A DNA stretch of 64,000 bases from Oxytricha trifallax (taxonomy: Eukaryota; Ciliophora; Spirotrichea; Sporadotrichida; Oxytrichidae). This document shows positions 22,962 to 36,401 of this stretch, in pieces; positions within the stretch are counted from its first letter, which is position 1; every line of letters starts with the position of its first letter. Both the position numbers and the translations under genes were made by a program. Where the stretch lies: positions 96,301 through 160,300 of the forward strand of contig ARYC01000371.1 of the NCBI GenBank assembly GCA_000711775.1, read 5' to 3'. The notes beneath the pieces were generated by a model that had not been told where the DNA came from, searched no databases, and worked only from the letters and a program-made list of their open reading frames with translations.

Positions 22962-23820
22962 AATTTACTATGAATTTATATAAAATAAATTAAAAAGCAT
23001 GCCATGGCATAAATAGGAACATAGAACATAGTTATAATTATTTTAAATAACTTTTCAGTTATCATTTTACATTATTTTGGTTTAAAACTAAAATCTTTAA
23101 ACTTTATTATAGAGAAAGAGTAAAATTATTATCGTAAAGTGCACTATGGCTTTCTCGTTTGAGCTAAGTTAAAAAAGTAAGTTACAATTTATTAATAAAA
23201 TTAAATAATTTTGCCTATTTTATCTAATATTTTATGAATAAGTATAGATGTGCTGCGTTACTTTAATTATAGTAAATATAAAACTTCTCTAAGCATAGTA
23301 AAAAATGAGTGAAAACTAAGAAAGCCAAATTTCGTGAGTAAAAACTTAGAAAGTCTATAAAAGAGTCCAAAAAGTAAGTAAAAATAACTTATATATAAAT
23401 TAATGGACGCTAATAAATTACAAAATGATAATATTATATTATATTTTGTTTACATTCACAATTCAGGAGGCTATGGAGGAGTGGTATCGTCTTATATTAA
23501 TTAAAATTCTTTTATAATATAAATAAGTTTTAGTTATTTTTAAAGCTAATGCTTATTATGATTAATAGCTTTCATATTGGTAAAGTCTTATGTAATTTCT
23601 GGTCAGCATGTATAGCTAAGGCTCAAGCCTGAAATTCATCTAAATATACTTATTTTAACTCATGAATCAAAATTTATAACAGAATATTGAATTGATTTCA
23701 ATAAATATAACTATAACATCATAATGAAAAATATATGCCATGAGTATAGACATCAATACTCATGATATCAGACTATTTTAAAATAAATTTAGGTCTAAGA
23801 ATGACTGGTTAAATTTTTTG
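22962..23820. other. AT-rich gap, no gene seen
   Basis: No supported gene. Confidence 0.4.
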
Positions 23821-23829
23821 CGATTTAAC

Positions 23830-24510
23830 AGTAAGACACTATTTTTAACAATTATAGAGGGATACTTTTTGTCCAATGATGACCATGTTACAATAAGGTT
23901 CATTAAGGACTTCTCAGCTGGAGATAAACTCCTTTTAGAGAGGTTGTATAGCTTAACTTTCTCTATTATGAAGATCTTTCAGTAAAGAACATTTTTAAGT
24001 AAATTTAAGAGGATCCATAAATTATGAAATTCATGAATTACTTCCCAGACTATCAAGTGCTGTCAAATAGAAAATACTTCTATGTGGTCTTGGGCACCCT
24101 TCATACAAAATATGTATCCTCGCTCATAAAGAATGCATACAGGTAAAGAAATTTAAGAGACAATCTTGAAGGAGATTAATAAAAAATACTTATAAAAGAT
24201 GTAGTATATATAAAGCTGTAAAGAGAGCCATTTCTTTCAAGAAAGATTTATTTATATTTAATAATATATAATTAGAGTCTAAGAGCAAAGCCCTCTCTAT
24301 GCTCAAGCTTAAGTCAAAATCTCGCTAACAAAAAAAGAAGAGGAATTACCATGAGATATCGGCATCTTTTTCTGATTAAAAATCTAATACCGAGGGTAAG
24401 AGTGCAGTGAGTGCTTAACTCAAAAACACTATCATTGTTCAAGAGTCACTGTCATAAAAGGTACCCGAAAATGATTCTATGGAATTAACCACTATTATTA
24501 TATTATTATA
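23830..24510 (+). pseudogene. TBE 22-kDa-like ORF remnant
   Basis: Plus-strand segments include NDDHVTIRFIKDFSAGDKLL (about 23,870) and MNYFPDYQVLSNRKYFYVVLGTL (split: MNYFPDYQVLSNRK at 24,035, then KYFYVVLGTLHTKYVSSL). The pattern 'LSN(R/K)..(F/Y)F.VLGTL...Y' is shared with the minus-strand ORF inside the TBE at 38.2-38.9 kb. Downstream frames are lysine/serine-rich and broken. The identification as the TBE middle ORF rests on that internal comparison and on the position next to transposase remnants. Confidence 0.45.
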
Positions 24511-24619
24511 ACTGCGTTCAGCTTTTTACGCTGTTATTTTAAATAATAATATTTAATCTTGTTCAAGTGCCTATCTATTATATTTCTTATTCTTTAATGG
24601 GAAATACTCTCTATTGCTT

Positions 24620-25570
24620 ATTTAATAAAGTTGATATGCTAAGTCTCATCCACTTTATAGTTATTTCATATCATTTGGCGTTTATATTTTTTCTTTATTT
24701 GGCAAAAGACTTCCTCTATACAATGGAACTTTGACGAGTATGGGGCTTTAAACAAGCAGATCCAGTTGTAACATTTTATTTTGTTCTGGACAATCTTGCT
24801 ATGGTGACCTCTTAGATTGTCCAAAAAATTGCAACATCTTATTATTAATTCTAAATGTGAAGATAATCAATCATAGCTGAGGTGCCAGCTGAGTTGATAG
24901 ATTTTTATTTGATAAAATAACCCTCCAGTCCGGATTCCATGCTTATCCCAACTATGGCTGTGAAAGTATTCAGTTTTAAATCAACTATTTAGATTTTTTA
25001 ATTTTATCTTGGTATATTCCATGAATGCTACTCTACCTAGTTAGGTTTAAATATAACCTCGTCAATGTATATAATTTTCCTATTCTAAGCTACTATGTCC
25101 AGAAATAAAGCAAACTTTTCTAATCGTTATTATTAAATAATTTGTTGTTTAGACTTGCTTATACAGTATGTGCTACTCATGACTTTGTGTTTTATCTTAA
25201 ACTCTTTGTAGATATATTGAATTTAGGAAGAGGATATTTTATATTGTGGGAATTTTCTATGGAAAAACTTGGCCTTGTATGGAGAAATAGCACTTTCTGC
25301 TCATCCAATGTTTATTCACTGACTAAGTAGTATATCTCCTTTGCATGCAACTTTGACTTCTGTTTTTGCTTGCTTGCCTGGCATGGCTTAGCTTGATAAT
25401 AAAGTCTACCTTGAGCACACCTTTCTGGCATATCTTATTGACGCCCTTAATAACTTTGAAATATCTTTCAATAATGAGTATAAGCCAACATAGGCTATGT
25501 TTTAGGCTTAGTCGTTCCATATCTCAATAACAAGACATAGCGATCAACTTTATCTTTGAATGAGGAGTTT
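24620..25570 (-). pseudogene. Tc1/IS630-type transposase remnant
   Basis: On the minus strand the N-terminal half is basic and helix-rich (about 25,520-25,290). It is followed by KIIYIDEVIFKPNQVEQHSW (about 25,070-25,010), the first catalytic Asp block (hDE..F....W). Then come LKLNTFTAIVGISMESGLEG (about 24,960) and a broken second Asp block (VAIFW, about 24,790). The sequence matches the plus-strand transposase at 25.9-26.4 kb motif for motif (FKPNQV, the LKL..(Y/F).AIV block, VAIFW). Several frameshifts are present, so the enzyme is dead. Confidence 0.6.
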
Positions 25571-25639
25571 AAGAGGATTTGCATTTGAGTGTAAAATAAA
25601 TTATTAAGTTATTAAATTATTATATATTATATAATATAA

Positions 25640-26425
25640 ATCATGAATATTGGTGAGCTTTCAAAGCGTTGATTGCAATGATCTGTCACAAATAACTAGA
25701 AAATAAAGAGTTTATAAGAAAAAAGCTAATCTAACAAAGACTAGCTTTATAAGAGAACATATATAATATTTGTTAGAAAAAAAAACTCTTGAGCTATGGC
25801 GTGGGTACTCTTTGTAATTTTGAGCTCTAATGTTTCATAGAGTTACCAGACCATACCATATTATCTTCTGAGATATACTACCTAAACAATAAATATATAA
25901 AGTAATAAAATTTAAGTATAAGTTGACGCATATAAAACTTTAGATTATTGATGAGCCACGATTATAAATCTTTTTAGCTCTATGTGAAAGGATCAACAAT
26001 GGAGTTAATGTTTTTTATATAAAAGAAATTTGTCTTCAAGCCCAATCAAGTTGCAAATAAGACATGGGCAAAGCCTGGATTTAATATTTAGAACTATAAG
26101 AAAGGGCTGAAGTTACAGATATATGTCGCTATTGTGAATCAGAATCGAAGAATGTCTGGAAGGCTAATATATCAAGATAAAATTAATAAAATTGAGGAAA
26201 TTAAAACGATGATTGAGTATATAAAGATAAGAAATCAATACAAAATTGTTGCAATATTTTGGGACAACTTAAGATCGCACCATAGCCTGAGGGTTTTAGG
26301 GAAGATCGAGAGTTATGGGTAGGAGACTATGTTTAATTCGCCATACTCTTCACATTTTTTTATATTGAAGAGGTTTTTATCCAAATTAAGCATTATTCAT
26401 TCTTTAAAATTTTCTGATGAAATTT
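25640..26425 (+). pseudogene. Tc1/IS630-type transposase, second copy
   Basis: The clearest block reads KFVFKPNQVANKTWAKPGFN (about 26,025), LKLQIYVAIVNQNRRMSG (about 26,110) and YKIVAIFWDNLRSHHS (about 26,240, second catalytic Asp). It continues MFNSPYSSHFFILKRF (about 26,330, the region of the final acidic residue, degenerate). The order fits the DDE_3 transposase fold. The first Asp block is damaged (KKFVF in place of DE.VF). It lies head-to-head with the minus-strand copy at 24.6-25.6 kb, which suggests two related elements inserted beside each other. Confidence 0.6.
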
Positions 26426-26429
26426 CAAA

Positions 26430-27355
26430 TGATATTTTCTGTATAATTATAATAAAGACTTTTCTTCATCGTGAAAATTTGTAATTTGGTGATGAATCTT
26501 AATAAATATTAATAAATTAAATATACAGTAAGTATTCTTCATAAATTCGATAATTCAAAATTTATCATTTAGGGCTTTTCTATTAAAATAGATCTAAATT
26601 TTATATAAAAATAAGCTTATTTAATTTGAATAAGATTTTACTATATTTATGATTCCTTAGTTTCATTATTAATCTACTCATATAATTTTAAATATTTTAA
26701 AGAACTTAAGAATAGTGTTCTAAATAGTCCATAATATTATGACAATTTTGTGGAAAATAAATTATATTTATCATAAAATTATGAATAAAAATAATTTTAA
26801 ATAAACTAAGTATATAAATCTAAATATACTTAGTTTAAATTCAAATAGATTTTTTGAATCCTTAATTAGATTTTTATTTCAAAACTATTTATTTTATTAA
26901 AAACTTATTCTTTATAGAGTAAAGATCACTAAATTATTTATTAATATTTTAAAGTAATATATATAATAATTCTATATGTTAATGTCATGTCACTTAGAAG
27001 AACTTAGACTTTATTTAATAATTTACTTAACTAATAAACCTGAATTCTACTTAATTATAATCTATTTAATTATAATTTAATAAAATGTTTGTACAAATAA
27101 TAATTTTTGCACTATTAACTATAATTGTCAAATTGCCCACTTTAAGAATTTTAACCGATTTTTAAATAAGTGATGATAAGCAAGAGCTGGTTAGATTAAG
27201 TTTAAGCTTAAGCAGAATTCAACATATAAGATTAATTATGGAGTCAATAGAAAGTGTTTCCACAATGATTATTGAGAAAATTATTAAGCTATATCTGAGA
27301 AATAATTAAAGACTTGATATCTTAATTTATTGAGCATTATTTAATTGATTAATAG
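26430..27355. other. AT-rich gap, no gene seen
   Basis: A/T-rich with no supported feature. Confidence 0.4.
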
Positions 27356-27359
27356 TTAT

Positions 27360-28010
27360 AACACTTGTCATTCAGTCAATGTCCACATCAACATAGACTC
27401 TCTTTGCCTACATCTTGTCAACTCCTCTTTCATTATAGATTTAGGTTCTCTTAAGTCGAGCTTCTTACTTAAAGTCAGCCAAGTTTTGGCTTAGTTCATT
27501 GTTCTATCTTTTCTGTATCTGCTTTTTGAGCTTAATTTCTTCATCATATATTAAAGCGCAATTCCTTTTTGTTCTATAATAATGGTTATTCGTCATAATG
27601 GAGGTACCTTAAATGAATAGCTTCTGCTAAAGTTTTCTTGAATATATCTTTCCTTATTTAATTTTAATTCTTTTTCAATTCCTCTGCATCAGAAATATTT
27701 CTCATTCTTTTAGCATGTTTGACTAGGTTGCTTAGAAACTGTGGATATTTGGTACCCTTGATTCATTATTAAAATTACCTTTTCTTTTTGAGAGTTACTT
27801 GTAGTCATTCAAAATAATAATTAATAAAACTCATGATTTTTTCATCCTCTACCATCTGACAGAATATTTTTCCAACAGAAAGTTCCGAGTAGTAAGGAAC
27901 GCTGAACGCCCTTATATCAGCAGCTTTTAGCAAATCTTTCTCTCCTTAAAAATGTCTCTTAAGTATATCATGATTACATGATCATTTGAAAGCATAAAAT
28001 GCCCTACTAA
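27360..28010 (-). pseudogene. Broken charged-protein gene, unrecognised
   Basis: Minus-strand segments: LLKAADIRAFSVPYYSELSV then GKIFCQMVEDEKIMSF (about 27,945-27,830), FLSNLVKHAKRMRNISDAEE (about 27,735-27,680), and FKKTLAEAIHLRYLHYDEQ (about 27,640-27,585). A lysine-rich tail extends towards 27,380. A TGA and frame changes separate them. Balanced composition and helix-forming charged stretches argue for genuine ancestral coding. Product unknown. Confidence 0.35.
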
Positions 28011-28019
28011 AAGCAATAT

Positions 28020-28855
28020 AAATAAAAACATTTACTATTAAATTTCAAGAAAAGTATTATGTCATTTTTAGAGCTAAATTTGTTTTAAAGCTCGATGATA
28101 TTTTGGTTCTTAACTTGACTATCAAGGTTCATAATTCTAAATATTATTTGTAAATAACTAATAAGTCACCTTTTTATAAATTTAATATAGTCATTGTCTT
28201 CCTAAACCTATTCAAAAGCCTGATTCTATGGTTTGAAAACTATCCAGATACTAACCAGTAAATATTATTAAATTTTATAATAATTAGGCGTCTTAATACG
28301 CTAAATGTATGGTCATCTAAAGATCTAAGTTTTGATAGTCAACCTCTAAGTTTATGCATATAAGTTGCTAAATTGCAAAAATAAGACATATTTAGCCAGA
28401 GACCAGGCAAAAGAATTTCTGAGCCAGAAGTCTGCAAGTTTGTAATAATTTAACTCAATCTAGCGTTATTACATAGAGATGGACTATGTAAGTCTATCAT
28501 AGTATTATATAGAATGAGTAAATGAATAAAAATGAGATTAAAACCATTTATTTTACAATGATTATAATTTAAAGATTTAAGAATAACTAAGGGTATAGGA
28601 ATAACTTGCTTTGTAATTAATTTTAATATAAATATACTTACTTATTTTTATATTAAAAATGAGTCAAACTATACTATAATAATCGAATAAATTATAAACT
28701 TCAATGTCATTAAAGCTTAAGATCAACCTATTTTGGTTTTTAATTATGAATTATTATAATTTAGAATATTTTAATAAATAACAATTAATGACACCTCAGA
28801 TGGGGCTAACAAAAATTTTTCTCTCTCAATTTTCATAATTTGAAGCTTTAAAAAA
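28020..28855. other. AT-rich gap, no gene seen
   Basis: Scattered frames of 30-40 codons but no family recognised. Confidence 0.3.
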
Positions 28856-28939
28856 ACAATAAGATGAGAATAAATTACTTGAAAAAAATTCAGCTAATAC
28901 ATTCTAGGGTTTACTTTTCGGGATGACTTAAGTTTATAA

Positions 28940-30065
28940 TATGAGGAGTAGGTTGATTGATTACAAAACTCGTGTCTAGGAAAATTGATAATAACTTCAA
29001 AATAATTGCTTTTGATAAGCTTCAAGAGCCTGACTCTTGGCTCCTACCCAATATTAAATCTTATGATAAGTAAAGCAACTTTAGTGGATATAACAGTTAA
29101 AATTATTAGATTATCCAATCTTAAAAATAATTTTTAGCAAATGATTCCTATCATTGACCACACAGAACTAGAAAGTTTCCCATACTGCTAGTCCATACAT
29201 GAAAACAAGCATGCCAATCATCATATCTGAGCATTTCACAGAGATCATTATGAATCAGAAAAGTATAAACTATAGATAGTTAGGAACACTTGTCCCTACT
29301 GTGACCAAATAAAAAAAACAAATTACTGCAAATGACTTATAGATAGGAACTTGAAAATTAATTAAAATGAAATGGTTTTAGTAATTAAAATAGATTAAGA
29401 GAGCTTAATAGGTATAAATATAAGAGCCCTACAATCATGCAAATTAGAATTCCAAGAAATGATAAATTAATATCAATAAATAAAAAAACTAAAAAGATGA
29501 CTTTTAAGCTTCTCTTTAGGGCCGAATATTTTTAATGGTGACGTTAGGAACCTCTAAATATGGCAATAAATTAGATATGATATGCTATTGCGCAATGGTA
29601 AACTTTATGATGTAATGATGATAAACCAACAATGGAGACTTAAGTAAAAAATTCGTGACCCAACATTATCAGATCAAAAGAGATACTCTAAGAGCAAGAA
29701 GTCTTAATAATAAGGATGGTAAATTAAAATAGGAAATTAGCAGAAATGCCTAGAGATCCATGGCTATAGAGATGTTTATAGGTAAGAGTGGTTAAAATTA
29801 CTAATAATAGAAACTGCACTATTGATAGGGTAGGTACATAGCCAGTGCACATGAAGAATGCATAATTTCAACTTAAGGGAATAACATACATGTTCTATTA
29901 CATACAAGTTGATAGCGTGATGATGGCACACAATGGTAAATCACTCTTAGAAGCCAAAATAAATCTATGAAATTATTTAGAAAATGGTTCTAGATAAATT
30001 GAATTCGAGATTTTTTTTCTAGACAACACAATAAATATCCAGAATGGGAAAAGTTTGGTTATTAA
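28940..30065 (+). pseudogene. Zinc-finger protein, copy 2 (same family as 21.5-22.4 kb)
   Basis: An upstream segment (28,960-29,155) is open and contains KLVSRKIDNNFKIIAFDKL. After a frame change come CQSIHENKHANHH and FHRDHYESEKYK (about 29,190-29,270), then the finger CPYCDQIKKTNYCKQL (about 29,295). The core (29,535-29,880) reads GDVRNLQIWQQI, NGKLYDVMMINQQWRLKQ and TLSDQKRYSK, aligning with GDINDYKMWELI, CGKLYQIVLMD...YRIKQ and MSDKEILKEY of copy 1. Downstream segments (GITYMFYYIQVDSVM, EFEIFFLDNTINIQ) extend to about 30,065. Frameshifts suggest decay. Function unknown. Confidence 0.5.
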
Positions 30066-30339
30066 GCAGGTAGTCTGGACCATAGCTAGTTTAGAGTGAA
30101 TAGTAGAGTTTTGATTAATTTGCAAAAAAATATTAAATAATTTAAATGTTTTAAATAATCGTATGTTAAAAATAGATGAAAAAGTTTAAGAAATATATTT
30201 AGTTTGATCATTTAAGCATCTTAATTATAGAGCAAATTTTTTTTGAACAATCTAATTAAAGATACTTAATTTACTTTTATTCGCATTCAATTTTGTAACT
30301 TAGTAGCATTAGTTATTGTTTATAACTATTATTATTATT

Positions 30340-31075
30340 GCTATTAGTCTTCCATTTGTTATCTCAAAAATCTTTTCATTCGGCATGTCACCTTAGTCCT
30401 TCAATCTCCTTTGCTTCTTTGTCATAAAAATCTTTCCGAGCTCCTCCTTTGCTTCGTGAGATTACTCCACTGTATTGTTATTCTCTGATCTTTCTTTTAA
30501 TGGTCTACCTTCAAGGCATCTGCCATCTTCGTCTTGTCCTCTTAATCTAGCTTAGCCTTCAATGCAGCCTCAGCAGGCATATCTGCACACTCTTCTTTAG
30601 TTACCATCGTCATCGTCTCTTCTCTCGCTCTTCTCGGGCTATCCATCTTCAACAACACCACCATTGACGAGTTTCTCTGCTTCTCCTTGACTTTCTTATC
30701 AGCTGAAGGCTAGTTTCCACATTAGGCATCTTCGCCATTTTTGAACTTTTGGCAAATGAAGGAAGGGGTGAACTACCAAATGGGGGGCTGCCAGTGGTGC
30801 AACGCGATTCTTCAGGTTCTAATCTGCGGAGGTAGAGTCTCCGACTTAAACAAGTGTCTTAGTTTGTGAGATAATCGAAAGATCTTTATTTGGGGTGCCA
30901 CCCTTTGACATTGAGCGAGCTTTCTGAGAAATATTTCCTTTATAATTGGAACGATGATGATGATCTCCCTAGACAATATATACGAATCCCATTTTGCGTA
31001 CTGCCCTCTCCTCTAGTGGCTTGTTCTCTTTCCCACATGTGAGCGGTAGTATCCCCTTGCCGGATTCCCATCATA
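30340..31075 (-). pseudogene. Higher-GC coding island, fragmentary gene
   Basis: This island is clearly less AT-rich than its flanks. Minus-strand segments: IIIIVPIIKEIFLRKLAQ then KIFRLSHKLRHLFKSETLPP (about 30,985-30,820), and KEKQRNSSMVVLLKMDSPRR, TMTMVTKEECADMPAEAALK, KLDQEDKTKMADALKVDHQK (about 30,700-30,470). Frame changes occur between them. The base composition suggests a fragment destined for the macronucleus or a captured gene piece. No family recognised. Confidence 0.35.
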
Positions 31076-31744
31076 TCTAGAGATATTAGTTAGAGTGCTT
31101 AAGGATTCAGTCAAAATATATGAAAAATCGTTAATATCTAAATTCTTGAAATACATAGATATTATTTAAAAAATCATTCCCCAAGCAATATTATAAATAT
31201 TTTTAATAAATTTACTTGATTTTAATTTATATTTTTACTATTTGCGCCTATTTCTATTATATTAATAATATATAATTCTAACTTTATTTGTATTTAATGA
31301 ATATATTTTTTATGTATAAAATTACTTTTTAACCAATATATAATGTAATTTATTCACTGTATTATTATTTTGTTTAATAATTCATTTTATGCATTGAATT
31401 CTTTTAATTTTAAAGATTTGTTACTTTTATTAGTAAATTATTTGAAAATTGTTCATGTTTATATTTATGAATAAATTAAAATTAATATAAATTAAAATCA
31501 AACTTCATTTCTTTTAACACTTTAAATTAAATATACTTAAATAAATTAATTAAAAATATAAATATAAATAATGGGCTCTAGCAGCAAAAACAAATAAGTT
31601 TATATAATTCAATTCAGATTAATGTATTAATTTATTTTTAAAAGAGTAGATCTCTAATAAATATTTTTAAAATGTTTAAAGTTTTTATATTATGTATTTC
31701 TTTATATTTAAGCATTTGTATATTCATGGTTTTTATACTATTTT

Positions 31745-32771
31745 GACTGATTACTAGGGAGGATCAGCCAAGTATTCTCTCTACACATCTCAATTGCTGA
31801 GAGGCTTGCTGGTTTCTTTGATTTTAAACATCTCTAAGCTATCCATAAGTTGCTTTAATCTTTAGAGTACCAGTGTATGAGTGAGTATCTAACTGCAAGT
31901 AACCGTTAGCATGAACCCCATCCAAGGGGGCACCGAATGTAAGCCTTTCTATAACTATACTCTATCAGTCTTGGCGTCTATACAAGCAGTCTCAGCGCAA
32001 ATGGAGTTGCTTCATCATGCTCTTCTAATTCACAATGCATAATGGGCTACTTGAAAAACTTTATCACCATTCTTCTACTCTCTATAGAGCTCCAGTTGCG
32101 GTAGATATTGTAAGGGATGGTAGATTGATCTATGAACCATACAGAGGTAAAAAGCTATTTTGGCAACATTGGAATGTCTATATTTGCTAAGGCATTCAGT
32201 TCGGTAATTTCTACTTCTATGTCTCGACCATTTTCTTCCCATATACTGTAGCCTACTGGTTGACCCTACAGCCACGCCATGATTGGTGGTCACAGCTTAA
32301 GGCTAGCTCGAGTACTCTCCTGCCTTCCTATTCACTAGAGCTGTGTATGTTTTGTCACTTCAGTCGCCTTTTAAAGCTATTAGGAATAACTTTGAAGTTA
32401 AATTAATAATTTTAAATTGATTAAATACTTAACCTGTAGATTTGGTAGCTTTCTGTTTTGAGAATACCCTCTATATTGATAAATAAGTACCTCGTGATTA
32501 AAATGAAAAGTTACCAAATATTTATAATAATTTCAGAAGGAAAAAAAATTCAAATTCAAATTTAAATCTAAATTAAACTATCATCAATTCCAATTCAAAA
32601 AAATTAACTCTTTTATTATTATTTATATCTAGACCTTAGAACAAGAGATAAAATAACTTAAATTTTATGCTAAAAGGTTCAGGTTTAAACTTATCATTTA
32701 CATGGTGGAATAAGGGAAGATAATGAATTTGAAACTTATGTTAACAACCCTAGCTCTATAAAGACTGATTG
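31745..32771 (+). CDS. Coding stretch in two frames, membrane-like protein
   Basis: The first frame (about 31,750-32,125) is open and reads LLGRISQVFSLHISIAERLA, FDFKHLQAIHKLLQSLEYQC and so on. A second, overlapping frame is open from about 31,915 to the TGA at about 32,771. It contains MHNGLLEKLYHHSSTLYRAP, VDIVRDGRLIYEPYRGKKLF and a hydrophobic span FGNFYFYVSTIFFPYTVAYW, and ends GGIREDNEFETYVNNPSS. About 280 codons without TGA is more than expected by chance here. The two frames may be parts of one protein joined by an indel. No family assigned. A minus-strand frame over 32,075-32,293 is a shadow. Confidence 0.35.
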
Positions 32772-32774
32772 ATG

Positions 32775-34500
32775 CATAGAATTCTAACATTAATTCAGAG
32801 ATAAGCCCGCAAACAAAGTGAATATTCTATTTTTATATATTTTATAAAACACAATAACTGTATTTAATGATCCCTATAGTCAAAAATTAAATGAAATGAA
32901 GTTAAATTGGGGATTAATTAAATGCCATTGTAAGAAACTTCTGATATATCATTTGATGCACAATAGTTAACCCGAATTTTATTATGAGTATTACTAAAAG
33001 AATCATATGAAATTGCAAATATTTATGCAAAAGAAGATATTTGGCATATAATAATAAGTTTTAGATTTTAACGAATAAAAAATTTCACATTTTAGAATGA
33101 GCATTTAAAGGAATTTGCATCTATCTTTTCCCCTTTTACGGATTACTTTCTGAATAAATAATAATTTTTAAAACCTAATCATTTAGCAGACCATAAAATT
33201 GAATAAATCATAAGCTTGATCTGAAAAATGAAGTTTATAAAATTGTTTTAATTTTAATAAGTACTGGGTAATGTTTGAGTAAATATGACAATAATTTACT
33301 TTTAAAATGCATTGAAACAATAATCCCTGAATAAGCCCTTTGGAAACCCTAATATAGTATGCATGTATTGTATATAAATTATTGATTAAAAAAACTCAAT
33401 CATACTACTGAAGGGATTTTATGATTTTAAATGCGATCTGAGAATTACGATACAATCTAAGCAATATGCAACAAGTCAAATAATAGTAACCATTATTTAT
33501 GTACTCCCTATAAAATGAAAGCGAGAATGATTTATTACACCAATAATGAATGTTGGAAAAATAAGAGAATGTTTATAAAATTTGGGCAGAATAATGCCAC
33601 GGCAAGAATAAAATATTGATGGAAGCTGTATAATTCAAAATAATTGGTTGAAGATAAGGTGAAATAACTAAACGAACTGAAAATATAACTTCTTTAACTT
33701 TGTCTTAATTCAAAGAGATTAAATTCTTCTTGATAAATTATGAAAACATACATTTCTAATTGCAAAGAGAAGAGAAAGTAATGAAACAATCACTGAACAA
33801 GATCCTCATGAAGTAATTTAATTGTTAAATGTTAGATAGACGTTAAGAATAAAGATAATAATTTAATACTGATAGATCCAAAGCTTAGATTTTCCTAAAT
33901 TTTCAAGAAGATTCTCCATTTATTGAAGATTAAAATATAAATATCATTAGAGATTTCTTCAATGAAAAGTAAGAAAAAATTGAATTGGAATTACAATTTC
34001 ATTCTTGCTGAGCAATAAAACATAAATAATGAGTAAATAAATAATATCAATTAATTTTGACATATCACTGTTTAATTCTAAAATCAAACCATCAATCTTA
34101 GTCGTTACGTTGACTTATCTGAGTGAATTGACGTGGCAATCCAAACAGAAATAATAAATCCAGAAAATTAAAAAAAAGAGAATTATAACTGAAGCTAAAG
34201 CAGAATAAATCAAGGAATAATCCGTATAATAAAGCCTCGAATAAGCCACTTAACCAATTAATGGTAATAAAAAGACATGCAGTAAGTTCCTGGTGTTATA
34301 AAACTTAAGTAATTATCATTAGTTGTTTCTAGAAATGTTACTGTGTATTTCTAATTATATCTAAAATAAATTAAAATGTTTCATGAATAAAAAGGAAATT
34401 AAGATTTTAATCATAATTATGATAAGAGAAATTTGAACACAAAAAGATGAAATAGCAATTTAAATATGAATCATAACTACAATTAAAAGAATTAATAAGG
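32775..34500. other. AT-rich region, weak coding traces only
   Basis: Short plausible frames (for example QEDSPFIEDQNINIIRDFF near 33,900) but no sustained gene, and no repeat besides the foldback that follows. Confidence 0.3.
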
Positions 34501-34502
34501 GA

Positions 34503-34711
34503 AAATCGTTTAATAATTCGAAAATTAAATGAATAATTAACAATTTATTGATGTATAGTTATTGATTATTATTTTAATATAATTAAAAAACACTCAATCT
34601 CAAAAGTATTTTGATTTTGAGATATAAAATGATAAGTAATAACTAACTATACATCAATAAATTGTTGATTATTCATTTAATTTTTGATTTATTAAACGAT
34701 TTTTACTCAAT
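34503..34711. repeat. Small foldback palindrome (about 70-bp arms)
   Basis: Arm 34,503-34,572 is repeated as its complement at 34,643-34,711 with a few mismatches around an AT-rich spacer of about 70 bp. Shared core: CAATTTATTGATGTATAGTT. It could form a hairpin or be a small foldback/MITE element. Confidence 0.75.
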
Positions 34712-34714
34712 CTA

Positions 34715-36330
34715 TAAATTTGAACCGTAAATACAGTATGTCTAAATACATTGAGAATTCGAATAACTTAAAAGGCAAAAATAAGGTCAAATCAGATAAA
34801 TACTGAATAGAGTGTGAAACTAAGAAAATAACTAATGCTAATTAACTCAGTAATGTTGACAAAAAGAATTCATGCCTAAAACAGCACTGGCAAAAACACT
34901 ATTAACAAAGGATTTTTAGAAAAATAGATGGAATTCAAGATATTCTAAATTTGATAAAGCCCTTTAGTGAATTAAGAATAAAGTTATGAAGATACAAACA
35001 ATCAAAATAACATAATTATTATTATTGGAGTAAATCAAATATAATAAAACTGAAATAAAATTTACACGCTTTGATTGGTTTATTACTCAGAAAAAATTAA
35101 TCAAGATAATTCTTTTAATAATTAACTTAATTATATTTTATTTTCTCTTATCCCTTAATTTTCATTCTTGATTGATTATTGGGACTGTAAATAAAAAATA
35201 AATAAAATTTTCTATTATTTATTGTAATACTAATCGTCAATATTTATCTTGATTTTACAACACCGAATTATTTATCGGCATGCATTTATAAAAACTCATA
35301 TCTATTACTATGTTATTGTGCTAGCTAAATATTGTTATTATTAATTTAAATGTTGTTTTTAAAATCTCATCTAGGCTTCTTGCGTAATGCTGTAATACAT
35401 CTTCGATCTCGTCTTAACTTTATAAAATATCAAAAAGCATATATCCTATATTATTTATAATAATTGGAGTGATTAATGATTAGTATAATTACAGCAAAAA
35501 TAAAGTAATTCATAAATTACAATGTCTTTACTTAGAAATAAATTTTATGAGTAAATAATTTTTAATAATTCAATACATTATAGGAATCTAAATTCATAAA
35601 AATGTATTATATAATTTTGAATTGTCTTTCTAAGAGCTTTCAATCTGATTCATTTGTCATAAATATCTTTAAGTATTTCAATGCTTTATCAATAATTTTG
35701 ATACAATTTATCTTTCTATATCCAAGAATCGAACTCTCGCAAAAATTTAGCAATATTTTTTTATAGGATCGCTGTTAAAATTATAGATAAATATCAATAA
35801 TTTAGTTCGATTGAAATCTAAGTGTTCAATCAAATTCTATAATAACTATGAATTTAATGTCGGTTTTCCTCTTCTCTTTGAGTTATACTAATCATATTTA
35901 GTGGTTTCAAATCTCTATTTTGTGCTAATTTATAATGCGGTTATTTTTAATTTTCTGCTTTAAAAAATTGATGTTATGATTGCTAATAGTAATCGCCAGA
36001 TTTTATTGATAATTTTGTCAGGTTCTATTACCTTATTTATATAAAATCTCATTGAATGAAATTTAAAAATGGATAGGGAATGAATATAAATGCTTAAATA
36101 ATAAACATTAAATACATTTTATCAAATTATAGAGATATAAATAACATAACAGAGTTTGCTTTTCACTCCTAGAAAGAGTGAATCTATAAGCTATCTAATT
36201 CAACATGAATATTAGTAATAATAAAATTAAAATGAACCCAAGTAATCTAAACTGTAATTTAGAATGAGTGCTTCATTACAACTTTAGGTGAACTAGATGT
36301 CTTTCAATAATACAAACAAGAAAAAAAATA
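34715..36330. other. AT-rich region, no gene seen
   Basis: No supported gene up to the TBE end. Confidence 0.4.
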
Positions 36331-36337
36331 AAACAAT

Positions 36338-36401
36338 CAAAACCCCAAAACCTCATAATGAGGTTTATAAGTTCTTTGATTTGTAAAGTATAGTTGGGGT
36401 T
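36338..36401 (+). repeat. TBE left terminal inverted repeat
   Basis: Starts with the C4A4 repeats and continues through a CTCATAATGAG palindrome. Its inner half pairs with 41,010-41,060. The AAT at 36,335-36,337 is the candidate target-site copy. Confidence 0.75.

Noticed and set aside
32075-32293. Minus-strand 72-codon ORF
   Set aside because: The overlapping plus-strand frame is open for about 280 codons under the ciliate code and looks more protein-like.
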